From an uncultured Ruminococcus sp. (GTDB lineage Bacteria; Bacillota; Clostridia; Oscillospirales; CAG-272), in assembly GCA_902797235.1 (NCBI GenBank), contig CADBSB010000013.1, positions 1 through 38,500 on the forward strand: a stretch of DNA of 38,500 nt. The letters are read 5' to 3'. A program made the translations under genes and the position numbers. Below, one piece after another: positions 1 through 7,490 of the stretch (its first letter is position 1; each line of letters opens with the position of its first letter). The notes beneath the pieces were generated by a model, which saw nothing but the letters and a program-made list of their open reading frames with translations, was not told the origin of the DNA and did no database searches.

Positions 1-291
1 ATAGACGATTATTTCGGTCTCGAAACTCTCAAGCTCATCGTCAACCAGCCCTTCGGCATCACCGAAACAACGGGCAAGTTCGACATAATATGCAGCGTCA
101 AGGGCGGTGGCATATCCGGTCAGGCCGGCGCTATACGTCACGGCGTGGCAAGAGCTCTGCTCAAAGCCGATCCCGAATACCGTACGGCTCTCAAAAAGGC
201 GGGTCTGCTCACTCGTGACCCGAGAATGAAAGAGAGAAAGAAATACGGTCTCAAAGGCGCCCGCCGCGCACCGCAGTTCTCCAAGAGATAA
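1..291 (+). CDS. rpsI: 30S ribosomal protein S9 (3' part)
   Basis: The first frame is open from base 1 to a TAA at 289-291 and gives 96 residues of the C-terminal part of ribosomal protein S9, a small-subunit protein whose C-terminal tail reaches the P-site tRNA. The segment [19 protein letters not shown], the following [20 protein letters not shown] and the basic ending PQFSKR are hallmark S9 sequence. The start lies upstream of the window; in Firmicutes the preceding gene is normally rplM (L13). A rho-independent terminator begins about 14 bases after the stop, so this is the last gene of its operon. The identification is secure. Confidence 0.97.
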   Translation: MDDYFGLETLKLIVNQPFGITETTGKFDIICSVKGGGISGQAGAIRHGVARALLKADPEYRTALKKAGLLTRDPRMKERKKYGLKGARRAPQFSKR

Positions 292-304
292 TCAGTCTTA
301 TATC

Positions 305-337
305 AAAAGCTCCGAGGTTTTCCCCGGGGCTTTTTTG
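305..337 (+). terminator. Rho-independent terminator of rpsI
   Basis: The arms AAAAGCTCCGAGG and CCCCGGGGCTTTTTT pair around a TTTT loop (one G-U pair and one A-C mismatch) and run into six T residues. It sits 14 bases after the rpsI stop. Confidence 0.85.
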
Positions 338-375
338 CTTTTTGCGGCGTAAGCCGCGCGCGCGGGCGTACCCCC

Positions 376-417
376 CTACGCGAACCCCCGCGCGACCATG
401 TCACGCGGGGAACCCCT
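376..417 (-). repeat. GC-rich hairpin repeat, copy C (minus orientation)
   Basis: Read on the minus strand, this copy begins AGGGGTTCCCCG and ends CGGGGGTTCGCGTAG, the same borders as the copies at 498 and 8151. The stem CCCCGCG/CGCGGGG is kept, but the loop differs from the other two copies (TGACATGGTCG instead of GAACYGGAGA). Confidence 0.6.
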
Positions 418-497
418 ACCCGCCCCGCGCGCTGCCCCTCGGAGATAGCCGACGGGAGGGGAACAGGGGGTTTGGGGGTTCTCGGCGCAGCCGAGCA

Positions 498-541
498 AGG
501 GGTTCCCCGCCGCGAACCGGAGAGCGGCGGGGGTTCCCGTG
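498..541 (+). repeat. GC-rich hairpin repeat, copy B
   Basis: The copy starts AGGGGTTCCCC and has a nine-base stem CCCCGCCGC / GCGGCGGGG around the loop GAACCGGAGA, then GTTCCCG. Compared with the copy at 8151, both arms changed together at two positions, so the pairing is preserved. Confidence 0.7.
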
Positions 542-610
542 AGGGGTGGGAAACCCCCAAATTCCGTCGGCTTCGCCGACACCTTAAAAATAATTTTTTA
601 TTTCTGCCAT

Positions 611-632
611 ATTGACCGCGCTTACTGTCAAT
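611..632. promoter_or_regulatory. Possible operator: ATTGAC-N10-GTCAAT inverted repeat
   Basis: A perfect six-base inverted repeat (611-616 and 627-632) with a ten-base spacer lies 22 bases upstream of the start codon of the FAD oxidoreductase gene. The left half overlaps a TTGACC that could be a -35 box, but no good -10 box follows at 16-18 bases. It may be a dimeric repressor or activator site. No regulator gene is adjacent, so this is only a candidate. Confidence 0.35.
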
Positions 633-654
633 AATACAAAAAAACGGAGTTTGT

Positions 655-2073
655 ATGGCAAAGATCATAATCGTAGGCGGCGGGGTCGCGGGGCTGTCCG
701 CCGGGATATACGCGCTTATGGCGGGACACGAGGCGGTGATATACGAAAAGCACACGAAGACGGGCGGCAATCTGACGGGGTGGCAGCGCGGCAGCTACCA
801 CATCGACAACTGCATACACTGGCTGACCGGCACGAACGACAGGACGGAAACGTATAAAATGTGGCGGACGCTCGGCGTGCTTGAGGGCGGCATATACCGC
901 CCGGGCTCGCTTTACACCTGCGAGCTTGACGGGGTTCGTCTGTCGCTCTGCCGCGGAATAGAAAACCTTGAAGCCGCGCTGATAAACGTCAGCCCCGCGG
1001 ATATAAAACCGATACGCGGCTTTATCGGCGCGGTGCGCGCCGCGGCTGTCTTATGCGGGCTTGAAGACGGCGGAAAAGGCTGCGTTTTAAAGCTGATAAA
1101 ATACTACAAAATGACCGCGGGCGAGCTTGCCGCGGAATTTTCGCATCCGCTCATACGTATGTTTTTATCGTCGTTTTTAACGGAGGATTTCGGCAGTCTC
1201 GGGCTCATTTTCGTTTTTGCGTGTTTTTGTTACGGAAACGCTGATCTGCCGCGCGGCGGCTCACAAAAGGCGGCGGAGCGTATGACTGAGAAGTTTTTGT
1301 CTCTCGGCGGGCAGCTTTACACCGGCGTAGGTGCGTCAAAGCTTTTATTCCGAAAGAATATCGCTGAAAGGGTGCGTTTGACGAACGGGAAAGAGGATGA
1401 CGCGGACTTTTTCATCCTCACCGCCGACCCCGATCCTTCGTACAAAAGGCTGACCGGCAGAAAGCTCCCGTCGGCGCTCTATAAGATGAAAAAGAACGGC
1501 AGACTGCGCCGTTTTTCAAGCGTTCACTGCGCGTTTTCGTGCCCCTTGCCGCTTGACTTTGAAAGCGATTTCATATTTGAAATGACGGCGGACGCGCAAA
1601 AATCGCTCGGCACAAAATATCTTGCCCTCCGCCAGTTCAGCCACGAAAGCTCGTACGCGCCGGAGGGCGAAACGGTTTTGCAATCGTTCTTTTTCTGCCG
1701 CGAGCCGCGCTGCCGACAGATGATCGCTTTATCCGAAAACAAAGCGGAATATAAGAAAACAAAGGAGAATATCGCGCGCACGGTGCAAAATCAGATAATA
1801 ACGAGATTTCCTTCATTATCCGGAAAATTGAAGCTCCTCGACGTCTGGACGCCCGCGACGTACAAGAAATTCACCGGCGCGGGCTGCGGGACGTATATGT
1901 CATACGCGTTTTCCTCCCGCTATCTGCCGCGTCTCTGCGGCAACAGAGCGGACGGCTTGAAAAACGTGATCCTCGCCACGCAGTGGCAGCAGGCGCCGGG
2001 CGGTCTGCCCACCGCGGCGAACGCCGGAAGAGCTGCGGCGGAGACGGCTGACCGTCTTTCAAAGCGACGTTAG
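655..2073 (+). CDS. FAD-dependent oxidoreductase, phytoene desaturase (CrtI)-like
   Basis: The 472-residue product starts with a dinucleotide-binding Rossmann motif, IIIVGGGVAGLSAG (about residues 4-17), followed by an acidic end of beta-2 (VIYEKH). It ends with a second flavin-contact region (VILATQWQQAPGGLPTAANAG, about 435-455), the arrangement of phytoene desaturase/carotenoid isomerase-like oxidoreductases. A segment GNLTGWQRGSYHIDNCIHWL near residue 38 corresponds to the FAD/substrate loop after the Rossmann fold. The length fits the family (about 450-520). The start ATG at 655 has GGAG at 646-649. The gene stands alone: a repeat region precedes it and a strong promoter for the next operon follows. 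No carotenoid or other biosynthetic genes are near, so the substrate is unknown; many gut Clostridia carry such orphan CrtI-like proteins. Confidence 0.85.
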   Translation: MAKIIIVGGGVAGLSAGIYALMAGHEAVIYEKHTKTGGNLTGWQRGSYHIDNCIHWLTGTNDRTETYKMWRTLGVLEGGIYRPGSLYTCELDGVRLSLCRGIENLEAALINVSPADIKPIRGFIGAVRAAAVLCGLEDGGKGCVLKLIKYYKMTAGELAAEFSHPLIRMFLSSFLTEDFGSLGLIFVFACFCYGNADLPRGGSQKAAERMTEKFLSLGGQLYTGVGASKLLFRKNIAERVRLTNGKEDDADFFILTADPDPSYKRLTGRKLPSALYKMKKNGRLRRFSSVHCAFSCPLPLDFESDFIFEMTADAQKSLGTKYLALRQFSHESSYAPEGETVLQSFFFCREPRCRQMIALSENKAEYKKTKENIARTVQNQIITRFPSLSGKLKLLDVWTPATYKKFTGAGCGTYMSYAFSSRYLPRLCGNRADGLKNVILATQWQQAPGGLPTAANAGRAAAETADRLSKRR

Positions 2074-2134
2074 TCCTTATTTTATATATTCAAAAAATAT
2101 TTACACGCCGTTTGATTCTCTTTTGAAAATAAAG

Positions 2135-2163
2135 TTGAAAAAAGACCGTGTCAATTCTATAAT
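2135..2163 (+). promoter_or_regulatory. SigA-type promoter of the ABC exporter/darA operon
   Basis: TTGAAA at 2135-2140 and a consensus TATAAT at 2158-2163 are separated by 17 bases. Transcription would start near 2170, giving a leader of about 55 bases before the ATG at 2225. Confidence 0.8.
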
Positions 2164-2224
2164 GGTCTCAAAATAAGCCAAAAAAAACACAGTATTTTTT
2201 TGATTGAGGTTTTGGGAGGTTGTC

Positions 2225-4486
2225 ATGGAAGAGACCAAGCCGCTGATCAACAAAGCAATGCCGGATGACGCCCGAGGGTGGGCTGAAAATCAGCTTTGCG
2301 ACGGTGAAAAGGTGCTTTTCGCCGTCGTCGGAGACTTATCGCTTTTTGAAAAATACGCCGTATCCACGCTTTTGATAACAAGCCGCCGGGCTGTGATCGT
2401 TGATGAAAATCACGATAACGGCTTCTTTTCGGCGGCTTTTTCCGATATTGAAAAAGTATCGGTCAAGCGTATGTACGGCAACGCCAGAATGAATTTCACT
2501 ATGAAGAGCGGAGAAGAGGTCACCGTCTTCCGCTACACGTACGCCGTCGCCGAGCTTTGCGACGTCGCCGCCGCATATATTGAGGCGATAGGCAGAGGAG
2601 AGGATGAGACGGAACAGCTTGAAATAGTAAAAGCCGCGTACGAGAAGAAAATGCGCGTCTGCCCCAAATGCGGGCGCACGCTCATCCGTCCCGGTGCGGA
2701 GTGCATCAAATGCCAGTCAAAGGGCAAGATAGTGTCAAAGCTGTTCAAGTACGTAAAGCCGCAGGGAGTTCTGCTCATCTTCGCGCTCATAATGTCGATG
2801 TGCAGTACGGCGCTGGCGCTTCTGCCGCCGTCCTTGACGCAGCGCCTCGTTGACGACGTTCTGCCGAACGGCAAGCAGAACGACCTTATAACGATCGTTT
2901 TGCTGCTGCTCGGCTCCTACATACTCGGCACGCTTTTAAACGGCTTCCGCGGATATATGCTCCGCATAGCCGGCGACAGGATAGTGCGGTACATGAGAAA
3001 CGACGTGTACGAAAAAGCGCAGCATTTGCCGATGAAATTCTATGACAAGACCTCAACGGGCTCGGTCATAAACAGAATTTCCGGCGATACGAACAACCTG
3101 CAGGCGTTTGCGCTTCGTATCTCGCAGGAGATAATCGTTCAGCTTTTCATGCTCGTCGGCATTATAATCATAATGTTTTTAAAGGATTGGAAGCTGTCGT
3201 TATTAGCGCTGTGCCCCGTGCCGATAGTGGTGCTCGGCGCCAAATATTTCAGCCGCAAAATCGCGCCGTTTTACAGGCGCATATGGAAGCGCTGGGCGGC
3301 GGTCTCTTCCGTTCTTACGGACACCATACCTTGCGTTCGCGTCGTCAAATCGTTCGCGGGAGAAGAGAGAGCGACCGAGAAATTCAAGAAGTACAACGAC
3401 GAATGGTACAAGGTCGACACGAGCTCCGCAAAGATAACGAACGCCTTTCCCGCGCTCGTCAGCTTTGTCGTGACGTGCGGCTCGCTCCTTATCTGGGGCG
3501 TCGGAGGCACGTGGGCGATAAAGGGCATAGGCGGTCTCACCCCCGGTCTTCTCGTCGCGTTTTTGAGCTACGTTTCGATGTTCTACGGACCGGTAAACTT
3601 CTTCGCGTACCTGTCCGACAGCTACCAGGGCGCGCTCGCGTCGGCTGAGCGCGTGCTCGACATACTCGACGCGGAACCCGAACCCGATTTCGGCAAAGGC
3701 AACTGCCCCGAAAAGATCAAGGGCAAGATCGAATTCAGAAACGTCAATTTCAGCTTTGACCGCGCGAAAAAAACGCTGTCCGACATAAATCTGACGATAG
3801 AGCCCGGCGATATCGTCGGTATAGTCGGAACGACCGGCTCGGGCAAATCCACCATGATAAACCTGCTCATGCGGTTTTACGACAACTACGAGGGCGAGAT
3901 ACTGCTCGACGGTCAGAACATCAAGGACATAGACATGGGCTATTACAGAAGCAAGATCGGCTACGTCCAGCAGGAGCCGATGATGTTCTCCGACACTATT
4001 TTCAACAACATCGCATACGGCGTGCCCGACGCGCACGTTGAGCAGGTAATAAACGCCGCGGACGTCGCAAACGCGCACGATTTCATAATTTTACAGCCGG
4101 ACGGCTACGATTCCATGCTCGGCGAGCGCGGCGTGGGTCTGTCGGGCGGCGAGCGGCAGAGGATATCCATCGCTCGCGCGGTGCTCAAAAACCCGAGCAT
4201 ACTGGTGTTTGACGAGGCGACGGCGTCCGTCGACTCCGAGACGGAAAACCAGATACAGGAAGCGATAGAGCGGCTTATCTACGGCAGGACCACGCTTATG
4301 ATAGCGCACCGATTGTCAACGCTACGCAAGGCGAATAAGATCGTCGTCGTGGATAAAGGGCGTATAATAGAATGCGGATCGCACGACGAGCTTATGGCGC
4401 TGAAAGGTAAATTTTACAGGCTGATACAGATACAGTCCATGTCGGAGCAGGTAAGCAAGCAGAAATCCGAAGAGAATTTTGAGTGA
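2225..4486 (+). CDS. ABC exporter with N-terminal PH-like/zinc-ribbon extension (DUF1854-associated)
   Basis: A fused permease/ATPase half-transporter of 753 residues. The C-terminal nucleotide-binding domain has Walker A GTTGSGKST (about residue 535), Q-loop YVQQEP, signature LSGGERQRISIARA (about 640), Walker B ILVFDEATAS and H-loop IAHRLS. The type-1 exporter membrane domain covers about 180-480. In front lies an unusual extension: a roughly 110-residue region that looks like a bacterial PH-like fold, then a zinc ribbon CPKCG-X12-CIKC near 146-163. The ATG at 2225 is chosen because GGGAGG ends five bases before it; an in-frame TTG at 2204 lies upstream of that site. The DUF1854 gene follows by 8 bases. 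ABC exporters paired with DUF1854 proteins are known and are annotated in databases as associated with cyanophycin metabolism. No cyanophycin genes are seen here, so the cargo is unknown. Confidence 0.9.
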   Translation: MEETKPLINKAMPDDARGWAENQLCDGEKVLFAVVGDLSLFEKYAVSTLLITSRRAVIVDENHDNGFFSAAFSDIEKVSVKRMYGNARMNFTMKSGEEVTVFRYTYAVAELCDVAAAYIEAIGRGEDETEQLEIVKAAYEKKMRVCPKCGRTLIRPGAECIKCQSKGKIVSKLFKYVKPQGVLLIFALIMSMCSTALALLPPSLTQRLVDDVLPNGKQNDLITIVLLLLGSYILGTLLNGFRGYMLRIAGDRIVRYMRNDVYEKAQHLPMKFYDKTSTGSVINRISGDTNNLQAFALRISQEIIVQLFMLVGIIIIMFLKDWKLSLLALCPVPIVVLGAKYFSRKIAPFYRRIWKRWAAVSSVLTDTIPCVRVVKSFAGEERATEKFKKYNDEWYKVDTSSAKITNAFPALVSFVVTCGSLLIWGVGGTWAIKGIGGLTPGLLVAFLSYVSMFYGPVNFFAYLSDSYQGALASAERVLDILDAEPEPDFGKGNCPEKIKGKIEFRNVNFSFDRAKKTLSDINLTIEPGDIVGIVGTTGSGKSTMINLLMRFYDNYEGEILLDGQNIKDIDMGYYRSKIGYVQQEPMMFSDTIFNNIAYGVPDAHVEQVINAADVANAHDFIILQPDGYDSMLGERGVGLSGGERQRISIARAVLKNPSILVFDEATASVDSETENQIQEAIERLIYGRTTLMIAHRLSTLRKANKIVVVDKGRIIECGSHDELMALKGKFYRLIQIQSMSEQVSKQKSEENFE

Positions 4487-4494
4487 GGTAGATT

Positions 4495-4986
4495 ATGGCG
4501 GAAAGATTATATATAAACGCCGATGAGGCGAAAATAACGTACCGCGGATTTGCCCGCGTGGACGTTTTGATGTATGACGGCAGAGTATTTGAAGACCTTG
4601 AGCCGCGGCGCCTTTTCCCGCTCTCCGGTCTTACCAAATACATAACGCTGCTCGACAAGGATTTGAAAGAGGTGGCGATGATACGCGACCTTGAAACGCT
4701 GATCCCCGAGTCAAGAGAGGCGATAGAAAAGTGCCTTGACGAGTATTATATGATACCGAAGATAACGGAGATACTCGAGCGGACGGAGAAAAACGGACTT
4801 TTGAAATACAAGGTAAACACAAATTACGGCATAAGATCGTTTGATATAAGGAACAGGCATTCGGATATAAAAAATCTGTACGACGGCCGCGTCCTGTTCC
4901 GCGACAGCGACGACAACAGATACGAGATACCCGATATAATGAAGCTCGACAAAAAGAGCTGGCTTAAAATAAATATGGATCTGTAA
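4495..4986 (+). CDS. DUF1854 family protein, partner of the ABC exporter
   Basis: A 163-residue soluble protein that matches DUF1854 from memory of the family: a central LFPLSGLTKYITLLD segment, then the acidic DLETLIPESREAIEKCL, YYMIPKITEILERTEKNG, and the C-terminal block DGRVLFRDSDDNRYEIPDI. There is no signal peptide and no membrane segment, so it should act in the cytosol at the exporter. The gene starts 8 bases after the exporter stop with GAGG before the ATG and is followed 13 bases later by darA, so the three are one transcript. DUF1854 has no established biochemical function. The recurrent pairing with this exporter type suggests a regulatory or accessory subunit, which is inference. 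Confidence 0.88.
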   Translation: MAERLYINADEAKITYRGFARVDVLMYDGRVFEDLEPRRLFPLSGLTKYITLLDKDLKEVAMIRDLETLIPESREAIEKCLDEYYMIPKITEILERTEKNGLLKYKVNTNYGIRSFDIRNRHSDIKNLYDGRVLFRDSDDNRYEIPDIMKLDKKSWLKINMDL

Positions 4987-4999
4987 AGGAGATAAATAT

Positions 5000-5326
5000 A
5001 TGAAACTTGTTTTAGCGGTAGTACCGAACGACGACAGCGTGAACGCGACCTCGGCTCTGACGAAAGAGGGCTTTTTCGTAACAAAATTATCAACGACCGG
5101 CGGATTTTTAATGGTCGGCAACACGACGCTTTTGATAGGCACGGAGGCGGAGCGCGTGGGTGAGATAAAGAAGATCTTAAAGGATCAGTGCAGCAGCAGA
5201 AAGCAGGTGGCGCCGTCCTCAAGCTCTTTCGGGCGCGGGCTGTCAAACCACGGCGTAGCCGAGGAAACGACCGTCGGCGGCGCGACGATATTCGTCTTGA
5301 ACGTAGAATCTTACGAAAAGATATGA
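5000..5326 (+). CDS. darA: Cyclic-di-AMP receptor, PII-like (DarA/PstA)
   Basis: The 108-residue product begins MKLVLAVVPNDDSVNATSAL and carries the diagnostic segment TKLSTTGGFLMVGNTTLLIG (about residues 28-47), very close to the TKLATTGGF...GNTT of PstA/DarA, plus the closing VGGATIFVLNVESYEK. DarA is a trimeric PII-like protein that binds the second messenger c-di-AMP; its downstream partners are largely unknown. The ATG at 5000 is preceded by AAAGGAG. In many Firmicutes the gene sits with tmk and holB; here it is the third gene of an exporter/DUF1854 operon, 13 bases after DUF1854. A terminator begins at its stop codon. The family assignment is very likely; a link of c-di-AMP to the exporter is inference. 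Confidence 0.93.
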   Translation: MKLVLAVVPNDDSVNATSALTKEGFFVTKLSTTGGFLMVGNTTLLIGTEAERVGEIKKILKDQCSSRKQVAPSSSSFGRGLSNHGVAEETTVGGATIFVLNVESYEKI

Positions 5327-5352
5327 AAAAAGGAGGAAAGACCTCCTTTTTT
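5326..5352. terminator. Bidirectional terminator between darA and the stalk-domain gene
   Basis: A-rich arm, GGAGG-AAAGA-CCTCC stem and T-rich arm are symmetrical (six A before, six T after), so it can stop darA transcripts on plus and those of the minus-strand sigma operon. Confidence 0.85.
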
Positions 5353-5353
5353 C

Positions 5354-5434
5354 AGTTATATTCGCCTGCGGCGAGTTATTTTTGACTTGCGTCAAGTATA
5401 TTCGGCTTCGCCGAGTTATATGCGCTGCGCGGAT
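5354..5434. repeat. Tandem array of about 20-bp hairpin units with co-varying arms
   Basis: Four consecutive units of 19-21 bases share a spacer of the type AGTTATATT and each contains a different small hairpin: TCGCC-TGC-GGCGA, TTGAC-TTGC-GTCAA, TCGGC-TTC-GCCGA and a shorter GCGC-TGC-GC(G). The arms differ between units but remain complementary. It lies between the shared terminator and the stop of the minus-strand gene at 5442. Confidence 0.7.
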
Positions 5435-5441
5435 AATGTGA

Positions 5442-7490
5442 TCAGGCGCCGAAAAACAGGGTGTTGCCGGCTGTGAGGGTAAAGGGGTCGGCGGTGTCGT
5501 ACGGCTTCAAGAACGATTCGGTTGTGCCGTCGTATTCGTAGAGGATCACCGGGTCGACTGACGTATCGACGGTCTGATCCGGGTCGGCGAGCCTGTCACC
5601 AAGCGACGATACGAGGGCTTCGACAGGCACATACTCCTTTTGTTTCAGCATCGTCGTTCTGTCTTTCGTACCGTCCGTATACGTAAACGATACCGATTTG
5701 CCGGTCACCGTGTACGCGTATGGGAAAGCCGCGTCGGGCTTATACGCCGTATAGTATAATTCTATCTGACTTGCAAATGCCTCGTACGAATACTCACCGT
5801 TATTCGAGGCGCCCGAATATTCACAGAAGCAGAACAGCTCTATCGCGTTATTTACCTTGCGCCTCGCATCTATCCTTATCCGCGCGCCGTCGGGGAAAGT
5901 GCAGTACGATGCGTTTACGAGCGCGTTACCGTCGTCCTTTGCGGGCACGTAAAAGTCCACGCGTACCCTTCCGGGATTTTTTTCATTTTGGTCGGCTAAA
6001 GTTACCGTGAAGAACGCGCCGTCGGAGAACGGTATTTCATATCTTGTACCGTCCGGGTTTATCGGCTCCTTCTTTTCTTCATCGTAGTATTTATCTTTAA
6101 TCTCGATCGTCTTTTTTACGTGATCGATCGTGGCGGAGCCGCCCGCGAAATCAGACAGAAAATCGTTTAATACACCGAGATCCGAATACGTTTTTTTGTC
6201 CTTGACGTAAAACGTCATAAAAAGCGTTGATTTATCTTTAAACCAGTTTCCTTCTATACCGTCGCCGGTCAATTCATAATAGGGAGGCTTGAACTGATAG
6301 GATTTTCCGTCATAGCTTATGTAGACGATCGAGCCGAAATCCTTTACTTCACAATGACCTAAACAGTTCAATACCGTACCAAACGGTATCGTTACCTCTC
6401 CGTCGCCGCTTACGTCAAAGCTGACCGAATCGACCTTATTGCCGTTTATATAAAGCTTGTAGCCGTTTTTGTTGAATTTGGAGGGGCTTTCGTTTAATAC
6501 CGGTATGTGACGCGTGTCCTCGTCATAGTAGGCGTCTTTGGCGACAACGGTCTTTTTTTCTTTGTCGACCTTTAATGCGCCGTCCGCGAATTCGGAGAGG
6601 AACGCGTTTATGGTCTCGCCGTCGGCGTAAAGTATGCCGTCAGCAATATACAACATTGTTTGCTTGTTTTCAAGCCAGTTGCCGCTGTAATGATTTCCCG
6701 TCATTATCCGTTCTTTGATTTTCAGTGTAAATTCGTCGTCCTCGTATTTCAGAATTACGGTATTATCGTCGATTATCTCCAAGGAGCCGGGCTCCAGAAA
6801 CGCTACAATAAACGAAAGCGGTAAAACCGTGCTGCCGTCCGCGTACACGCCGTAATAGGTGATTTTTGAAAGATCTATATGATTTACAAGCAGCTTATAC
6901 CCGTTTTTATCTTCCGGCGAGGGCGGGATACCGTCCGACGGATCGGGCTTTTCCGTGTCCGCAGTCGTATGCGGCGCGGTGGTCTCCGGCGCCGTCGTCT
7001 CGGGTACCGTCGTCTCGGGTGTTGTCGTCTCGGGGACGGTAGTTTCGGGAACTGTTGTTTCAGGTGTCGTCGTTTCGAGCTCGGTCGTTTCATCTTGTGT
7101 CGTTTCGGGCTCCGTCACCGCTTCCGGGGTCGTATCGGGTGAAGAAGTGTCCGCCGGTACGGTAACGGCGTTATCCGTTTCGGTCACGAAGCCTGTATCG
7201 TCCGGCAAAGTGTCCGTTACTTCTGTATTTGCGGTTACGGGGGGCGGTGAGACCGGGCTTTTGCCGAGCTGTAAGCAGAGGAAATACGTTCCGCCGCCGA
7301 CTATCGCCGCGGTAAGGAACGCCGCGGCAAGCTGTACGCCCGGGGAGGAGAAGAAAGAGGTCTTGCCGGAGCCTGCCCCGGCTTTCGCGTCAGCCGCGGC
7401 AACGGCGCCGGAATATCGGACGCTTTTGCGCAGAGCGGCCGCCTGCTCTGATATTTTATTTTCAAAATCCGGAATATTATCTTTTTTCAT
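5442..7490 (-). CDS. Single-pass membrane protein with duplicated stalk domain, ECF-sigma partner
   Basis: The 682-residue protein has a cytosolic N-terminus of about 47 residues, one membrane segment (VQLAAAFLTAAIVGGGTYFL, about 52-72), a Thr/Pro/Glu linker built from ETTxP units (about 120-180), and an extracellular part. The latter contains two similar blocks, each opening with NGYKL(L/Y)(V/I)N and ending with a K-V-KKT-V/I-K stretch, resembling copper amine oxidase N-terminal-like stalk domains; a further C-terminal part (about 480-682) repeats a PVEALVSSLGD-type stalk motif. The start codon overlaps the stop of the ECF sigma gene (TAATG), which implies translational coupling. By position and topology it is the likely anti-sigma or sensor partner, although no known anti-sigma domain (zinc-binding HxxxCxxC) is visible in its short N-terminus. 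Ligand unknown. Confidence 0.8.
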   Translation of the reverse strand: MKKDNIPDFENKISEQAAALRKSVRYSGAVAAADAKAGAGSGKTSFFSSPGVQLAAAFLTAAIVGGGTYFLCLQLGKSPVSPPPVTANTEVTDTLPDDTGFVTETDNAVTVPADTSSPDTTPEAVTEPETTQDETTELETTTPETTVPETTVPETTTPETTVPETTAPETTAPHTTADTEKPDPSDGIPPSPEDKNGYKLLVNHIDLSKITYYGVYADGSTVLPLSFIVAFLEPGSLEIIDDNTVILKYEDDEFTLKIKERIMTGNHYSGNWLENKQTMLYIADGILYADGETINAFLSEFADGALKVDKEKKTVVAKDAYYDEDTRHIPVLNESPSKFNKNGYKLYINGNKVDSVSFDVSGDGEVTIPFGTVLNCLGHCEVKDFGSIVYISYDGKSYQFKPPYYELTGDGIEGNWFKDKSTLFMTFYVKDKKTYSDLGVLNDFLSDFAGGSATIDHVKKTIEIKDKYYDEEKKEPINPDGTRYEIPFSDGAFFTVTLADQNEKNPGRVRVDFYVPAKDDGNALVNASYCTFPDGARIRIDARRKVNNAIELFCFCEYSGASNNGEYSYEAFASQIELYYTAYKPDAAFPYAYTVTGKSVSFTYTDGTKDRTTMLKQKEYVPVEALVSSLGDRLADPDQTVDTSVDPVILYEYDGTTESFLKPYDTADPFTLTAGNTLFFGA
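6964..7110 (-). repeat. 15-bp in-frame repeats encoding the ETTxP linker
   Basis: Within the stalk-domain gene, degenerate 15-base units (plus-strand form GGTACCGTCGTCTCG and variants) recur in tandem and encode Pro-Glu-Thr-Thr-X. This is a low-complexity, probably glycosylated or wall-spanning spacer. Confidence 0.75.

Larger units (their letters stand above)
341..610. other. GC-rich intergenic region with inverted hairpin repeats
   Basis: This 270-base gap has no believable gene. The open frames on both strands are very rich in Arg, Pro and Gly and follow from base composition. It contains two copies, in opposite orientation, of a GC-rich hairpin element (376-417 and 498-541), a smaller hairpin GGCGCAGCC inside CTCGGC...GCCGAG (481-495), a partial inverted repeat of a G-run/C-run (about 466-480 against 550-560), and a last hairpin GTCGGC-TTC-GCCGAC near 566-580. 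Confidence 0.6.

Noticed and set aside
303..857. Open frames of 60-155 codons on both strands in the GC-rich region after rpsI
   Set aside because: They are rich in Arg/Pro/Gly, overlap the hairpin repeats, lack ribosome sites and overlap each other and the FAD oxidoreductase.
2204..2224. TTG start at 2204 for the ABC exporter
   Set aside because: The GGGAGG site lies after it and five bases before the ATG at 2225.
3203..4078. Minus-strand frame of 291 codons inside the ABC exporter gene
   Set aside because: It lies opposite the conserved ATPase domain, has low-complexity charged sequence and no ribosome site. It is a shadow.
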